This document shows positions 11,130 through 22,383 of a stretch of 64,000 nt of DNA, piece by piece. The stretch comes from Limnoperna fortunei (lineage: Eukaryota > Mollusca > Bivalvia > Mytilida > Modiolidae), in the NCBI GenBank assembly GCA_944474755.1, contig OX104124.1, forward strand, positions 43,229,342 to 43,293,341, read 5' to 3'. The number at the start of each line of letters is the position of its first letter. Positions within the stretch are counted from its first letter, which is position 1. Made by a program: the position numbers and the translations under genes. The notes below the pieces were generated by a model that saw only the letters and a program-made list of their open reading frames with translations, ran no database searches and was not told the origin of the DNA.

Positions 11130-12125
11130 GCAATATGGAACAATATCTATTATTCATCCGTTTGCCAGCATAACAGCTTTTATACACCTGAGCATAGACT
11201 GAATTAATCGCTGTACCCGAGCCCAATGAATTCTTTGCCATTCAGCATGAAGTGCATGCTGTAATTCCTGCAGTGTTTGAGGCGACGGTCTAGTACATCC
11301 CACAGATGATAAATCGAGTTTAGATCTGGTGACCGTGAAGGTCAACGCATAACATGTATGTTCTGCTGCTCAAGTCAATAAAGATCCTTGTGGTATGCGT
11401 TTTGGGTTGGCATTATCATGTTAAAAATCCTCCCTATGGGCATCGAATGCGGGCAATAAGTGAGGCTGTAGAATCTCGTAACGATAGCGAACTGCATTCA
11501 AGTTGCCTGGAATGTGAACCAAGGGTGTTTTTCTGGCGTAAGAGATGCCAGACTACATCATCACGGTGCCTCCTTTGAAATGCTTGACTTCAACGACACA
11601 ATTGTGTGCAAATCATTCGTTTCGTCATCTGTAGACCCGAATTCGGCCATCTCTCTTTTCTAGCAAAAAGTGAGATTCATCGCTGAACCACACCCTTCTC
11701 TAGTTCCGCCGATCCCATCTTCGAACAATATTACACCATCGTACCCTTGCTTGGCATTGTTGGCGTCTGAAGGTGGTTCCAATGAATGGTCGTCTGGCGC
11801 GCAATCCGTTGTTTCATAATCAATTACGAATTGTCTGAGCAGAAATTATCCGCATGCCAGTGATATTTTTAGCAGAAATTGATACAGAAACGGTCATGTG
11901 GCGTAAATGGCAAAACCTGATGTACCGATCCTGGTCATTAGTAGTGATGCGTGGACGCCCTGTACGAATTCTGTCTTCTGTAGTGTCAAGCTGCTGGAAC
12001 CGCTCTCACAGGCGACAAATCGTGATGCGATGAACATTGAAGTGTCTTGCAACCTCAGTCAGTGATTCACCGGCCTGGAGTCGACCGGTAGTGATGTTCC
12101 GGCTAGCAGCGTCAAACCTCAGCAT
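11130..12125 (-). pseudogene. Dead Tc1-like transposase
   Basis: From the ATG at 12125 the minus strand reads MLRFDAASRNITTGRLQAGE, an HTH region (SLTEVARHFNVHRITICRL), then a second HTH/RPR region (RIRTGRPRITTNDQDRYI). The catalytic core follows: VWFSDESHF keeps the first Asp, a DNANPK segment keeps the second Asp, and the third block reads SPDLNSIYHLWD, where the usual Glu is Tyr. At least six stops plus frameshifts interrupt it, so it cannot act. At 10966-10995 TATACTTTCTCAAAAAAGAA followed by ACGCAAC looks like the right inverted end of such elements. I do not see its partner beyond 12130, so the left end may be lost. Confidence 0.75.
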
Positions 12126-12703
12126 AGTCAGATGTCAATTAGACTACTGCGTTAGAAAAAAAGTAACAGAGTTTGTATACCAGCAGTACCCGCTAACAAA
12201 TTACCTATGAATTGCACGTGCAAACAAACTGATTTTTTGTCAAGCCTCTAGAATGTTTCTACATGAGTACCAGTACAAGCTTGATTGAAATAAATGCAGT
12301 CCTCGGTCCTATGTAATTCAAGCGGAAATATTTTTCTCGACTAAATTCGTTTTTAACTTTGATTAAAAATTGTGTTAAACCCGATGAAAGGCGGCTAATA
12401 TATTCCAGTTGAAAATTTTATAACACATTCATCATTTTATAACTTAATTCTGTTAAAAAAGTGCAATTGTTGTCAACATGAAAGGAGGTTCATTGGAATG
12501 TGACATAAAGTGGAATTTCAACTTTAAAACGCAAATTATAGAATCATGCAAAACCGCTGTCAAACGTGATTCCTTTATTCCTATAGAAATTTAATATAAA
12601 TTTCGTTGATATTTAACTTAATTTTATGCATTAGTTGTGCTGCCACCCTGTTTGTGGCAGCAGATTTTAAACACACGTATTTTTAACAAATGGGTAATCC
12701 AAA

Positions 12704-13108
12704 TGACTTGGATCATACATGGGTCCCAGTACTTAACCCGTGTAACATTCCGGGGCGTCCTCGGGTGGCGGATGGGACAGGCCCTCTCGTTGGAGTGTTG
12801 TCAGGTCATGGTGCGGAGGACCTGGCCGCGGACCGTAATTGGTGACGTGTTTGGAGAGTGTCACGCTTCTTACACGATGGTGACCCCTTATGCAGATTTC
12901 CAGGAGTGGCTCTTTGTGGCCGCTGCAGGGGGCTGAGTTGTCCACCCCTTTCCATACGCCATACTTTTCCAGGGGAAGTCACAACTCTGTTCCCTATTTC
13001 CCATCCCTTTTCCCCGTTGATTCATTGTTTGTTAACTTGATCTGGAACTGAATATAGCTGAAATACTGCTCGCGGGACGTAAAGCAAGCAATTAATTAAT
13101 GAAATCAT
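12704..13108 (+). mobile_element. SINE-like GC-rich retroposon, possible 9-bp TSD
   Basis: A GC-rich island in AT-rich DNA with the tail GAATATAGCTGAAATACTGC plus TCGCGGGACGTAAAGCAAGC and TTAATTAATG. TAATCCAAA occurs at 12695-12703 and 13109-13117 as a possible target duplication. A diverged minus-strand copy of its 3' part lies at 32730-32925. Open frames across it (about 70-100 residues, both strands) are chance. Confidence 0.65.
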
Positions 13109-13117
13109 TAATCCAAA

Positions 13118-15170
13118 GGTTAGCTAGATTTTCATGGAAGTTAAATCTAATACGAAAGCGGAATAAAGTTTACTTTTGAAAAATAATCATGCATATTTTA
13201 TTAATCTGGATTGCCAATACTAAATTATGTTTCCGTCTGAATGAGCTCTCACACCATATTGATATATTCTTTGTGACCTATTAAATACATGTACATGAAA
13301 GTTCTTTTTGTGTAAATTTTTGTTGATTTCTTATCTTTCGTTGAGTTATTATTAAATAAATAAAATATGTTTGATCTAGTTTTGAAAAGTCACTCAATAG
13401 TAGAAAGCTTTCATCTTGTGTAGTACATTTGCCAACGTTAACATAAATTATAGACTGCGAATAAATTGCTGCATATTTTCATAGCTAATGACATTTACGA
13501 ATACGGTCTAGATTAGCTTTTAAAATCATTAGACAGGAAAAAGAAGACAAACATTTGAATTTTGTATAAAATTTTGATGATCTACTTAAAATAGTCACTC
13601 AAACGTAAAAAGCTTTCATATTATTCAAAATACTTTTGCATACGTATACAAAAATTATGAACTTTGAAATATAAATAGGTGATTATTGTTTTTACGGATA
13701 ATGATATGTATTGATAGTATCTAGTTTGAATTAACAAAGAACCACAAGGATTGGGGTTTTTACTCCACTAGTAGTTTTTGTCATATACACATTTTATGTT
13801 TAACTCTTTCCCTTTCATGATTTTTTAAACAGTTTTTTCTAATATATGTATGTTACTTAAAACAATAAAAATCTCCATTTTATTTCGTTAAATATATATA
13901 CATGTTATATACCATATTAAAGATAAAGTGATGAGCTTTAATAAAAAGTTTGAAATTTTTGGTTACCATGGCAACGGGACACGTGGTCAATGGTCAAAGA
14001 CGGTCAAAAAATACAAATTTGAACATTTTTTATTCAAATGCAGCTATGTTGAAGACCAGAACATTTCTACTAGGTACAAATAGATGTTTTTCTTTAATGC
14101 AGTAATATCCTCAGGTGTCAATGTTTATAAAACACACATTTCCCCCAATCTTATTGATATGTATTTTTGGGAGGTTACCAGGTAACATGTAACCCTTTTT
14201 TGCTAATACATAATTCTGACATAATGGATACATTTTGCTACTTGTCTTTTAATGTTGTTGTATTATTAATATGACTTGGTGTGAGCATAAAAACAGAGGT
14301 TAAACACAGTAAGTTTAAACCTATATATTAAGTTTCAAAAATATTTCAGATTTGGTTGCTATGGTTACCCTTGGCGTAAACACTGGAAACTGATATTGAT
14401 GCATGTTTTGAAATACTGTGTGTGTTTCTATATACTATGTGTATGTACTTAGTGCTACTGTTGGAATTCAATTCAGAAGACATGTATTCAAATGTTTTTG
14501 ATATGTTTATGCAGTTGGGAGTATATACAGTATATTTCAGTTGTTGTTTGTCCATCTGTCCATTTTATCATGTGCGTGTCCACATGTAAGAAGACCACGG
14601 TCTTGTATTCCATAATCCAGCATTAGTTATCTAAAGTACACATCGCTAGTGTTTGAAAACTTACATAATTTTCAGATTTGACCATATTTAAGGGTTCTCT
14701 AATTAAGTCATAGACTATGCCATTGTAGTACAAACTGTGTGTGTGTGTGTGGGGGGGGGGGGGGGGTTAATACCACAATGTTACATATATAATACATGTG
14801 ATATACTTGCAGCACATTTTTTGGAAAGGTTCTGCATACACTGCCATTGAACAAGATCTATAATTTTTCAGGACTATATAAACTTGGCACAATTAGAAAT
14901 ATGTAACTCTTACTGGATACTTACACTTTATAGTTACAAAAACAAGCCCCCAAAAATCCTAAAATGGAACTTGACGAAGGAATAAATAAAAAAAAATTAT
15001 ATAATTAAAACAATAACTGTATTTCTATATAACAAAACTTTGAACCATAGAATGTTATAACAAATGAGTATTTCATGCTGTTTTTCATTCTTCTGAATGT
15101 TTTTGTATATTTATATATAAAGAAACCAAATTGTCTGGTAATGTCATCTTCATTTTGTGATATATTGGTA
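13118..15170. other. AT-rich non-coding region
   Basis: No recognisable gene. It contains a TG/G simple repeat (14735-14766) and CCATGGCAAC-type short palindromic words. Open frames at 14346-14555 and 15005-15247 show no domains; the latter overlaps the candidate last exon of the gene at 15171-17751. Confidence 0.4.
14735..14766. repeat. Simple repeat (TG)n followed by a G16 tract
   Basis: TGTGTGTGTGTGTG then an uninterrupted run of 16 G. It is a candidate polymorphic and G-quadruplex-prone site. Confidence 0.9.
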
Positions 15171-17751
15171 TTAATCCTCAACTTGTGACCACCTGCAATT
15201 AAAAAAGAACATTTCACAAAGCAACAAAAACACTCCAGATAGAACAAAATTCTTTAAAATGTAAATTTTTTAAATAAATTTAATGTATTGTATGTGAAAC
15301 AGGAATATTTTATTTAAAAAAATTATTTCTTGAATAAGCCGTACTGAATGGTTGGTTTGTTGGTAGATTGGGGCTTACTGAAGTTAGGAAAACTGGCAAG
15401 GTCAATTAAGATTAGAGTCAAGGACACCCTGCCTGCTGTGATACTCCAATCCGCAACATAAGTATTGACAGGCACCTGATTAAAAGCAGATGACTAACTA
15501 CCTCAACCAATCAGCTACTGAGGCCAAGCCTTACTAAACTTTGATTTTAGTTTTAAAATATTGACAACTAAGCAATACATTTGTGTCATGCTGATGTGCC
15601 AAAATGTTATGACTACATGTAACTATGAAATTCCAAGTTTAAATAATATACTGGCATTTTATTATTCTCAGTATATATAACAAAAATACAATAAAATAAA
15701 TCATTCTTGTCCGAATTGGCTAATATATGTGTAACTCAGTATTATACCTTTATAAATTCTTCCAAAAATTTCACTTGAAGAAATGAAAGGACTGGCATTT
15801 AATTTCTGGCACTGCAGTTCTGATCAAGTATGCTTGTTGAACATGTTTTTTCCACTAATGGCAGCTCCTGGTCTGATATTTGTGAGACAAGTTCTAACTG
15901 TACAAATCAGCTTGAAGAACCAATTGGCAGCATTAACTGATGCATGTCTATTCTAAACAAAAGAAATTAATCATGATAATTCAGCTGTATTATCATGATT
16001 AATTATTCAGCTGTATATTACAAGGTAAACAAATCGGTTGAACAATTCTGGATTAAATCTATATTTTTACTATCATGTTATTGTTATGAATATGACATAT
16101 ATTTAAAACATGACAGAATAAAAGATTAATGAAACATTTTTGGGTAAAATACAACTGCATTACATTTTGATATTTGCTTTGATAAGAGTGATTTTGTTGC
16201 TGCTAGTGTGTCAAATTCCAAACAATATTGTATGATATTAGGCTGGTCTATTTGTTGAAAAATCAAACTTTAATTTGCTTGATTATCCAGCTATTTCACA
16301 TTTCATGCTATGGCAAGATAATCATTTTAGTATGATTTTATTTTTTGTACCTATTTAAACATTTCAAAATGACATATAAAACAATTAAAGCACTTTTTAA
16401 CTACTTTACCTATATGAAGTTCTACCCAGCACTCTTCCAATAATCACTAATATTGCTCTTGTGATCTGTAAAACATGTTGTTTCATAATAGCTATATTTG
16501 CCTCTGTACCAGTACATGTGACAATCCATTTCCAATCATATTGGTTTGCAAAATAGCCATTCTGCTCAATAAAAAACCATACTGCACTCTTGTGATTTGA
16601 TTTGTGATTTGATTTGCTATCATATTTTATTTGGAAGATATAATAGCCAATCAAATCTTGAGAGTACAATATGGGTTTTTATTGAGCAGAATGGGTGTTT
16701 TGCTTGTTATTTTAAACAGAAATAACTGTTAAATTACCAAATATTGTTGGATTCTTCTTAATATTCTACTAAATTATTGATCTGATAAATTGTTATCTCA
16801 AATATTAATAAAAATAAAATATTGTAAAAAAAGTTCCTGTCTATTCCAATTGCATGACTCAATATTATGTAATAAGACAATTACTTCACTTCAATTTAAT
16901 CAATATGTGGTTTCATGGAGCAAGGTACAACGATATTAAACTCGGCTTCGTCTCGTTCAATATTATTCTATTGTTCCACAAATCTACATATTGATCTCAC
17001 TCAAGTGCAGTAGTTATATAATATTGATCAGTTCAGTTGAAAATGCAATAAATGTATTAATATAAAATCAATAATTAAAAACTGACTGAACATCTACTTA
17101 ATAACAATATGACAGAAGAAGGCAATTTGCATGTTTATTAATTTTAACAAATATTTGTATTTTCAAAAAATATACATGTAACCTGCAAGAAGACCTGCCA
17201 ATCACAAAATTACGATTTGCATTTAACATTTTAAACTATTTCTATCAAAATTGTACAAGAAATTGAATATTTATATTTATATTTCATCAGTTTTAGAATT
17301 CACTGTTGTAAATGCCTGTTATAAGTTCCGGCATTCCTCTTTTAAACGACAAAATAATGCACATTTAATTGTGTGTATCTGCTATCCTGAGAATGGAATA
17401 AATAAATAATTTTCTACAAAACTAATTGGTTGTTTAACAACTTGTTATGCATGCTAATAATGTTAAATTTGTTGGATCCAATTTTTTTTATCTTCTTGTT
17501 TTGGTTCCGCAATTGTATAATACATTGCATGTCGTAAAATCTCATACTAACTGAAGAAGGTAACGAAACACCGTTGCGAGTATCCACTCTGTACCTTATA
17601 CGGAAGAAGTAAAAAATTTCATTGCAAGTCGCAACGTATGAACATTTCTGTATTACACATGGGATTACATATCCGATAAACTCACCAAACATGATCTTAA
17701 TGGCTTATTTTCATCCCTCGTCTCTCTGACTGTCTTCAATTTCCTCACCAT
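15171..17751 (-). CDS. Weak candidate small gene, three exons, unknown product
   Basis: Possible exons 17686-17751, 16410-16561 and 15171-15192 give 79 residues if joined. The first exon starts in a CpG-dense patch (17745-17820), reads MVRKLKTVRETRDENKPLRS and ends at a strong donor GTGAGT. The second starts after TTGAGCAG in phase 0 and reads NGYFANQYDWKWIVTCTGTE, ending at AG|GTAAAG. The third starts after TTTTTTAATTGCAG and stops after seven codons. Phases agree at both joins. I recognise no domain, no signal peptide is obvious, and the second exon overlaps an inverted repeat. It could be a chance set of splice sites or a non-coding transcript. Confidence 0.25.
15376..15530 (-). mobile_element. 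Truncated tRNA-derived SINE
   Basis: On the minus strand it matches the head and middle of the SINE at 20307-20575 (GGCCTCAGTAGCTGATTGGT, CAGGCAGGGTGTCCTTGACT, CTTAATTGACCTTGCCAG), diverged and lacking the 3' tail. Confidence 0.7.
15965..16004. repeat. Perfect inverted repeat, 16-bp arms, 8-nt loop
   Basis: AATTAATCATGATAAT (15965-15980) and its exact reverse complement (15989-16004) flank TCAGCTGT. It is followed by a repeat of TTCAGCTGTAT. It may form a cruciform; no function is evident. Confidence 0.9.
16547..16702. repeat. Long imperfect inverted repeat (fold-back), about 65-bp arms
   Basis: Left arm CCATTCTGCTCAATAAAAAA pairs with right arm TTTTTATTGAGCAGAATGG, and the pairing continues inward through CTCTTGTGATTTG / CAAATCTTGAGAG and GATTTGATTTGCTAT / ATAGCCAATCAAATC. 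The loop is about 22 nt. The right half was later duplicated at 17983. Confidence 0.8.
16603..16923 (+). repeat. 321-bp segment, copy 1 of a direct duplication
   Basis: Identical by eye to 17983-18303, with an offset of exactly 1380 bp. The left breakpoint lies inside the stem of the fold-back at 16547-16702. Confidence 0.9.
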
Positions 17752-17982
17752 GATGCAAAAAAGCATTCGTCGTCGCAAGTTTGTCGTCCTAGATTTTGAC
17801 TCGAAAGTCGCCGAAGAAATTGAATAATTAGACGGGTTAGAAAATGTTAATTTTCCGGATTAGTACTAATTTTATTAAATTTGGTTTTTTACTTTGTAAC
17901 CCGTTGTTTTATAGTTTATACAAATTGTTAATTTAATAACAGGTGCGCGAACAAGTTCACATTATTTTTGTAAATCGTACTC

Positions 17983-18303
17983 TGTGATTTGATTTGCTAT
18001 CATATTTTATTTGGAAGATATAATAGCCAATCAAATCTTGAGAGTACAATATGGGTTTTTATTGAGCAGAATGGGTGTTTTGCTTGTTATTTTAAACAGA
18101 AATAACTGTTAAATTACCAAATATTGTTGGATTCTTCTTAATATTCTACTAAATTATTGATCTGATAAATTGTTATCTCAAATATTAATAAAAATAAAAT
18201 ATTGTAAAAAAAGTTCCTGTCTATTCCAATTGCATGACTCAATATTATGTAATAAGACAATTACTTCACTTCAATTTAATCAATATGTGGTTTCATGGAG
18301 CAA
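17983..18303 (+). repeat. 321-bp segment, copy 2 of the direct duplication
   Basis: Identical by eye to 16603-16923. Right after it comes CAAATATTTGTATTTTCAAA, which matches 17150 onward, so copy 2 equals copy 1 with the 226 bp at about 16924-17149 removed. The duplication is recent, judging by identity. Confidence 0.9.
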
Positions 18304-18389
18304 ATATTTGTATTTTCAAAAAATATTTACGATTATTTTCAAAAAATATTACATTAAATTACTAAATTATTAAATTAAATTACGTACGC

Positions 18390-18800
18390 AAAAGTCGTTC
18401 TTTCCAAAGTTCCGACCATTCAGTTTAAATGATCATAACTTTTGATATAGGTTATCAATTTTTTTCATCTTTGCAGTTTTGTAAAGTATAAATTCCGCAG
18501 AGTTATCTTGCCAATTTAGTTTTCCCTATTTGGACCTGCGTCTGGTATAATTTTTCACATTACTAAAATTACAATGAAAATTTGCTCGATGTCTATGTCC
18601 GAAAGTCTTCTTGCCGCAATTCCCAAAAGATTTCTACAACTGTATTGAACTCTGGATATTGTTTTTGATATCAATGGATTGACAAAGCCATAGCCAAAAT
18701 TTTTACTAAATTACATGGCAATTAACCCTTTCCTCCATAATGACGCCTTTTGACGCCTACCCCTTTACTCCATAATGACGCCTTTTGACGCCTCTCGGTA
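18390..18800. repeat. Probable dispersed bivalve repeat with 35-bp tandem duplication
   Basis: The phrases GGACCTGCGTCTGGTATAAT, TTCCGACCATTCAGTTTAAA and CCATAATGACGCCTTTTGAC are familiar to me from many mussel introns and intergenic regions. At 18726-18795 a 35-bp unit beginning CCCTTT(C/A)CTCCATAATG is present twice. Family identity is from memory. Confidence 0.45.
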
Positions 18801-20294
18801 ATACCCCAATTGTATCACTTCTCACTTGCGGACAGACCCATCTTTTGAACTCATTTAATGTGATTCAAGGAAACTGTATTGTCAGGCATTAGCCGGTTAA
18901 TTTTTTTTTCGTCATATAAATTTTTCGTGGAGAAATTGATGTTTTTCTTATCAACAAATGCCGAAAAATGTGGTCGTGGCCATTTTTCCTGTCGCTTCTT
19001 TTCTGTTGCTTCAAATCGTAATAATATTTCGTTTTGGAAATAATAAGAATTATAAAGAGCTTATATGTATGTTTCCATTAAATTTGTACGATTTTGTTTA
19101 TCATGACAGTGACCTCCAAGTTAAAAAATTAAGATTGAAATTGACAACCCCAAAGTAAGGAACCCAGCGATGTCAAGTACCACTTTTCAATTCACAAAAA
19201 CTTTCAAAAGTAAATAATAACTAATAATAAAATAGTTACTGTTGCCAAATAAATAAATAATTATAAATTGATTTGATTTGATTCTCCCTTAAAAATATTT
19301 AGTAAGTAAACAGAAGAAAATGCTAATAAAACACAGTTTTGGCGAAACCCCATTATTACTTCCGGCTTACCGCGCAGCGTGGGCGGGAATTATGAAACGA
19401 AAATTGTTTGCATAAACATAAAGATATTTTCTAAACTCTCTTGATTTGTTATAAACCGCTAATAGTCAAAATCATATTAAGTCAATAATACATTGGAAAG
19501 TATTTATTTTTAGATTTAATAATTGTATCAAATGTGTATATTCATCAGTTTTCACCATTAGCGCAACACACAGGAAGGTAACCACGCCCACTTTTTTACA
19601 AACGATGTACGTGCGTATTTTAATAATAAATTACTACAAAACGAAAATGTTTTAGATGTTCTGTTGAGCTATTGTCTAAATCAGGGCTAGGAAATGTTTG
19701 GCAATATTTTCTCCCAAACAATTAAACAGGACTAATATGGAAAAGGTAATAGTTTTGCAAAAATATAAATTCAACTCCAATTTTAACAGTGCATCTACAA
19801 CCTACAACCTTGCCCATTCTATGAATCACTATAACCCTCATAACCAGGTGTTCTTATCTGAACCTCCTGTGTTGGGTTAGTTTCAGAAGCAACTTTTTAC
19901 AGATAATAAAAAATTCTATGTTTATACAAGTCAATTCCTTGTTAAAATTATTTATAAGCACTACTTATTTTCTACAATGAAGTGTGATTTAAGTACCATA
20001 GGACCAGATCCATATGATGCTTGTAGAAGAAGTGACAGAAAGACAGGAGATTTAATAGGACAAATTTTGTATGTGTAAATCAATTTCATCTTCGTTTTTG
20101 ATGCAAAATGCAATTATTTGGCACACTACAAATTTATGTTCTGGTCAGACAGACTGGAGACATAAACAAATAAATAAAGAAAAAATTTTTTTAAGTTTAA
20201 AAATCCTTGTTCTCAACTTTTTTTTGTATTGTTATTTTTTGTTAACATTTATTTGGACTGCCGAAATTAACATATAGAATAGAAAGTTGCAGGA
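18801..20294. other. AT-rich non-coding region
   Basis: No gene or clear element recognised. Open frames of 60-70 residues lack motifs. Confidence 0.4.
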
Positions 20295-20306
20295 TATTAA
20301 AATATG

Positions 20307-20575
20307 TTTGTTTTTGTTTGTTTGAATGGTGTTTTAACGCCACTTTCAGCAATTTTTCAGCTATTTCATGGCGTCCAGCTTTTATTGGGGGAGGAAGCCG
20401 GAGTACCCGGAGAGAACCCCCGACCTGCGGTAGGAAAACTGGCAATCCTTGTCAATTAAGATTGGAGTCGAGTACACCCTGCCTGCAGTGAGAATCGAAC
20501 CCGCAATCTCAGTGTTGACAGACCACGTGATCAATAGTAGACGAACTACCTTGACCACTCGGCCACCGAGGCCCC
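20307..20575 (-). mobile_element. tRNA-derived SINE, full length, 12-bp TSD
   Basis: TATTAAAATATG flanks it at 20295-20306 and 20576-20587. On the minus strand it starts GGGGCCTCGGTGGCCGAGTG, carries an A box (TGGCCGAGTGG) and a consensus-like B box (GGTTCGATTCT), and ends AAAAATTGCTGAAAGTGGCG plus TTAAAACACC and an AAAC-rich tail. This is the best preserved copy of the family in the window. Confidence 0.9.
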
Positions 20576-20587
20576 TATTAAAATATG

Positions 20588-21875
20588 AAAAAAATATGCA
20601 CATGACAAACATTACTTTGCAAGGCAAAAAAAAATTGCTTTTTTGTTTTAAATCTTTCCTTTCAAATAATGTTTAATAGGTTTAAGTAAGATATAAATCA
20701 TCCATCCTTGCAGTTAACCAGAAAGTTGTCATGTTTAAAAATTACAAATGTATGTATGCTGATTTTATAAATTAAATCTGTCACTTCTTGTAGCCCCCAT
20801 GCGGCAACAATAGAAAAGGGAGGAGCAAGAGAATTTTTTAATTTAAATGACAACAGAAATTTAGATTAGCACACTGATTTCCTATTCCACATGTTTCCCA
20901 AACAACCTTACAAAACTTTAACTATAGCACCAAATGTAGTTTCTACATGTACCCTTATATTGCTTAGACAGGAAGGAAAAAAACTGGAACATTTTTATTA
21001 GTAAACTATTAATTCTTACACTGGAAACCAAATATTGTATTTACATTTTACAATAACTTAGACAGAATAGTATATTATATTACTTGTAGTGATTGATGTC
21101 TACTAATTAAACGGCCTGTGGTTCATGTGTATTTTTGTAAATAATCCCCAGATCCTGAGATTATTAATGAAGTTTACATTCATGTGGTATACATACAAAC
21201 TTAACATGAAAAGAAAGGAGGATATAACATGTAATTCGTGTGAAATACTTTAGTTTATCGTTTTGTGCTCGCCTGACAAGCTGCTAACAATGACTTTGAC
21301 ATAACAAACATTATGATTTATTAATAGTTGGTTCATGCATACTAGTATGTTCATTAAGCAGCATTTATCTAAGTTCAGAACTAGAACAAGCTAACACAAT
21401 CAAATTTTGGAAATCATATTCTGTATCTGTATCTGTAGTGGTACGTCACAGATTCTCACGGGGTTACTGTGTGACGGGATTGACCAAAAATATGTGGACA
21501 TTGTGAATGCCACTAAAACATTTGTAGGGTGGGGTAGTAACTGGTAATTTTCCCATTTCAAGTGGCTTCAATGTGCTTACTATGTTTGAAACCTTCAAAA
21601 AGGGTCTATCATTCAAGATTCAAGAAGCATGTGATTATACAAAGACTTTACCCACAACTGTCCATCACTATGCATCCTTATTTAAACCTGACAACCTTCC
21701 CAATAAGTGGGCATCTCTTATCTGCCAACTCAAGGTTAAAGCAGTGGGAATGTCCAGTGTGTAGGCATACATTATGCATTTTTAATTTTGCTGTCAAAAC
21801 ATGCGGGAGATGTAAGTTTTATTTGATTTTTAAATCAACAAGCATTCTGAAAGTATTGCTATTGCCATGCCAATA
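20588..21875. other. Non-coding region, no gene recognised
   Basis: Overlapping open frames of 122 and 63 residues at 21562-21930 have no recognisable domain, signal peptide or splice support, and run into the repeat at 21880. Confidence 0.35.
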
Positions 21876-21879
21876 CCCC

Positions 21880-22120
21880 TACCCGCAAATTAAAAACCTG
21901 CAACACTTTGCAATGACAAAAGGACCATAATTTCATAGAAAATCATCAGACAGGAATAAAATTCAAACTTAATCTGCAACTCAGGATTTTTAAATTCTTA
22001 TACCAAATATCAGCTCAATATCTCCACGTGTTTATAAAAAAATTCAGAAAAAATGTGTGACGGACGGATTTGCAAACCTATAGTCCCTTTCAGCAATGCT
22101 GGTAGGGGGCTACTATGTAG
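21880..22120 (+). repeat. Probable dispersed bivalve repeat
   Basis: The order GGACCATAATTTCATAGAAA, CAAATATCAGCTCAATATCT, GTGACGGACGG and CTATAGTCCCTTTCAGC resembles a very common molluscan intronic repeat that ends in a GACGGACGG run. A shorter similar piece (GCAGACGGACGAGCCCTTTG) lies at about 22856-22876. Confidence 0.45.
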
Positions 22121-22347
22121 CCATTAATTTTATGTGGACATTAACAATCCACTCTGCTTGTTATATTAAAATACATATTATTTCATTATAAAGCAGTAAA
22201 TTTATACAAGTCCTGGCTGAAAAAAAAATAGACAGCCACACAGGTGTAAACACATGTTTGTTACTTGAAAATTTCAACATACTGAGTCTCACATTTATTA
22301 TTTTTCTGTCAACAAGAAAATTCATTAATCTGTTTGTCCTTAAAGTT

Positions 22348-22383
22348 GCTAAAGAGTGCTATCAAATGATAGCACTCTTTAGC
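22348..22383. repeat. Perfect hairpin, 17-bp arms, 2-nt spacer
   Basis: GCTAAAGAGTGCTATCA is followed by AA and its exact reverse complement. It is too short for a microRNA precursor and lies in non-coding DNA. Confidence 0.92.

Noticed and set aside
10966..12250. Complete Tc1 element with both inverted ends
   Set aside because: Only the end near 10966 resembles an inverted terminal repeat; no matching end was found beyond the transposase start.
15775..15930. Alternative terminal exon on the minus strand (after TTTGTACAG)
   Set aside because: Its phase does not fit the upstream candidate exon (it gives an immediate stop) and the frame has no recognisable content.
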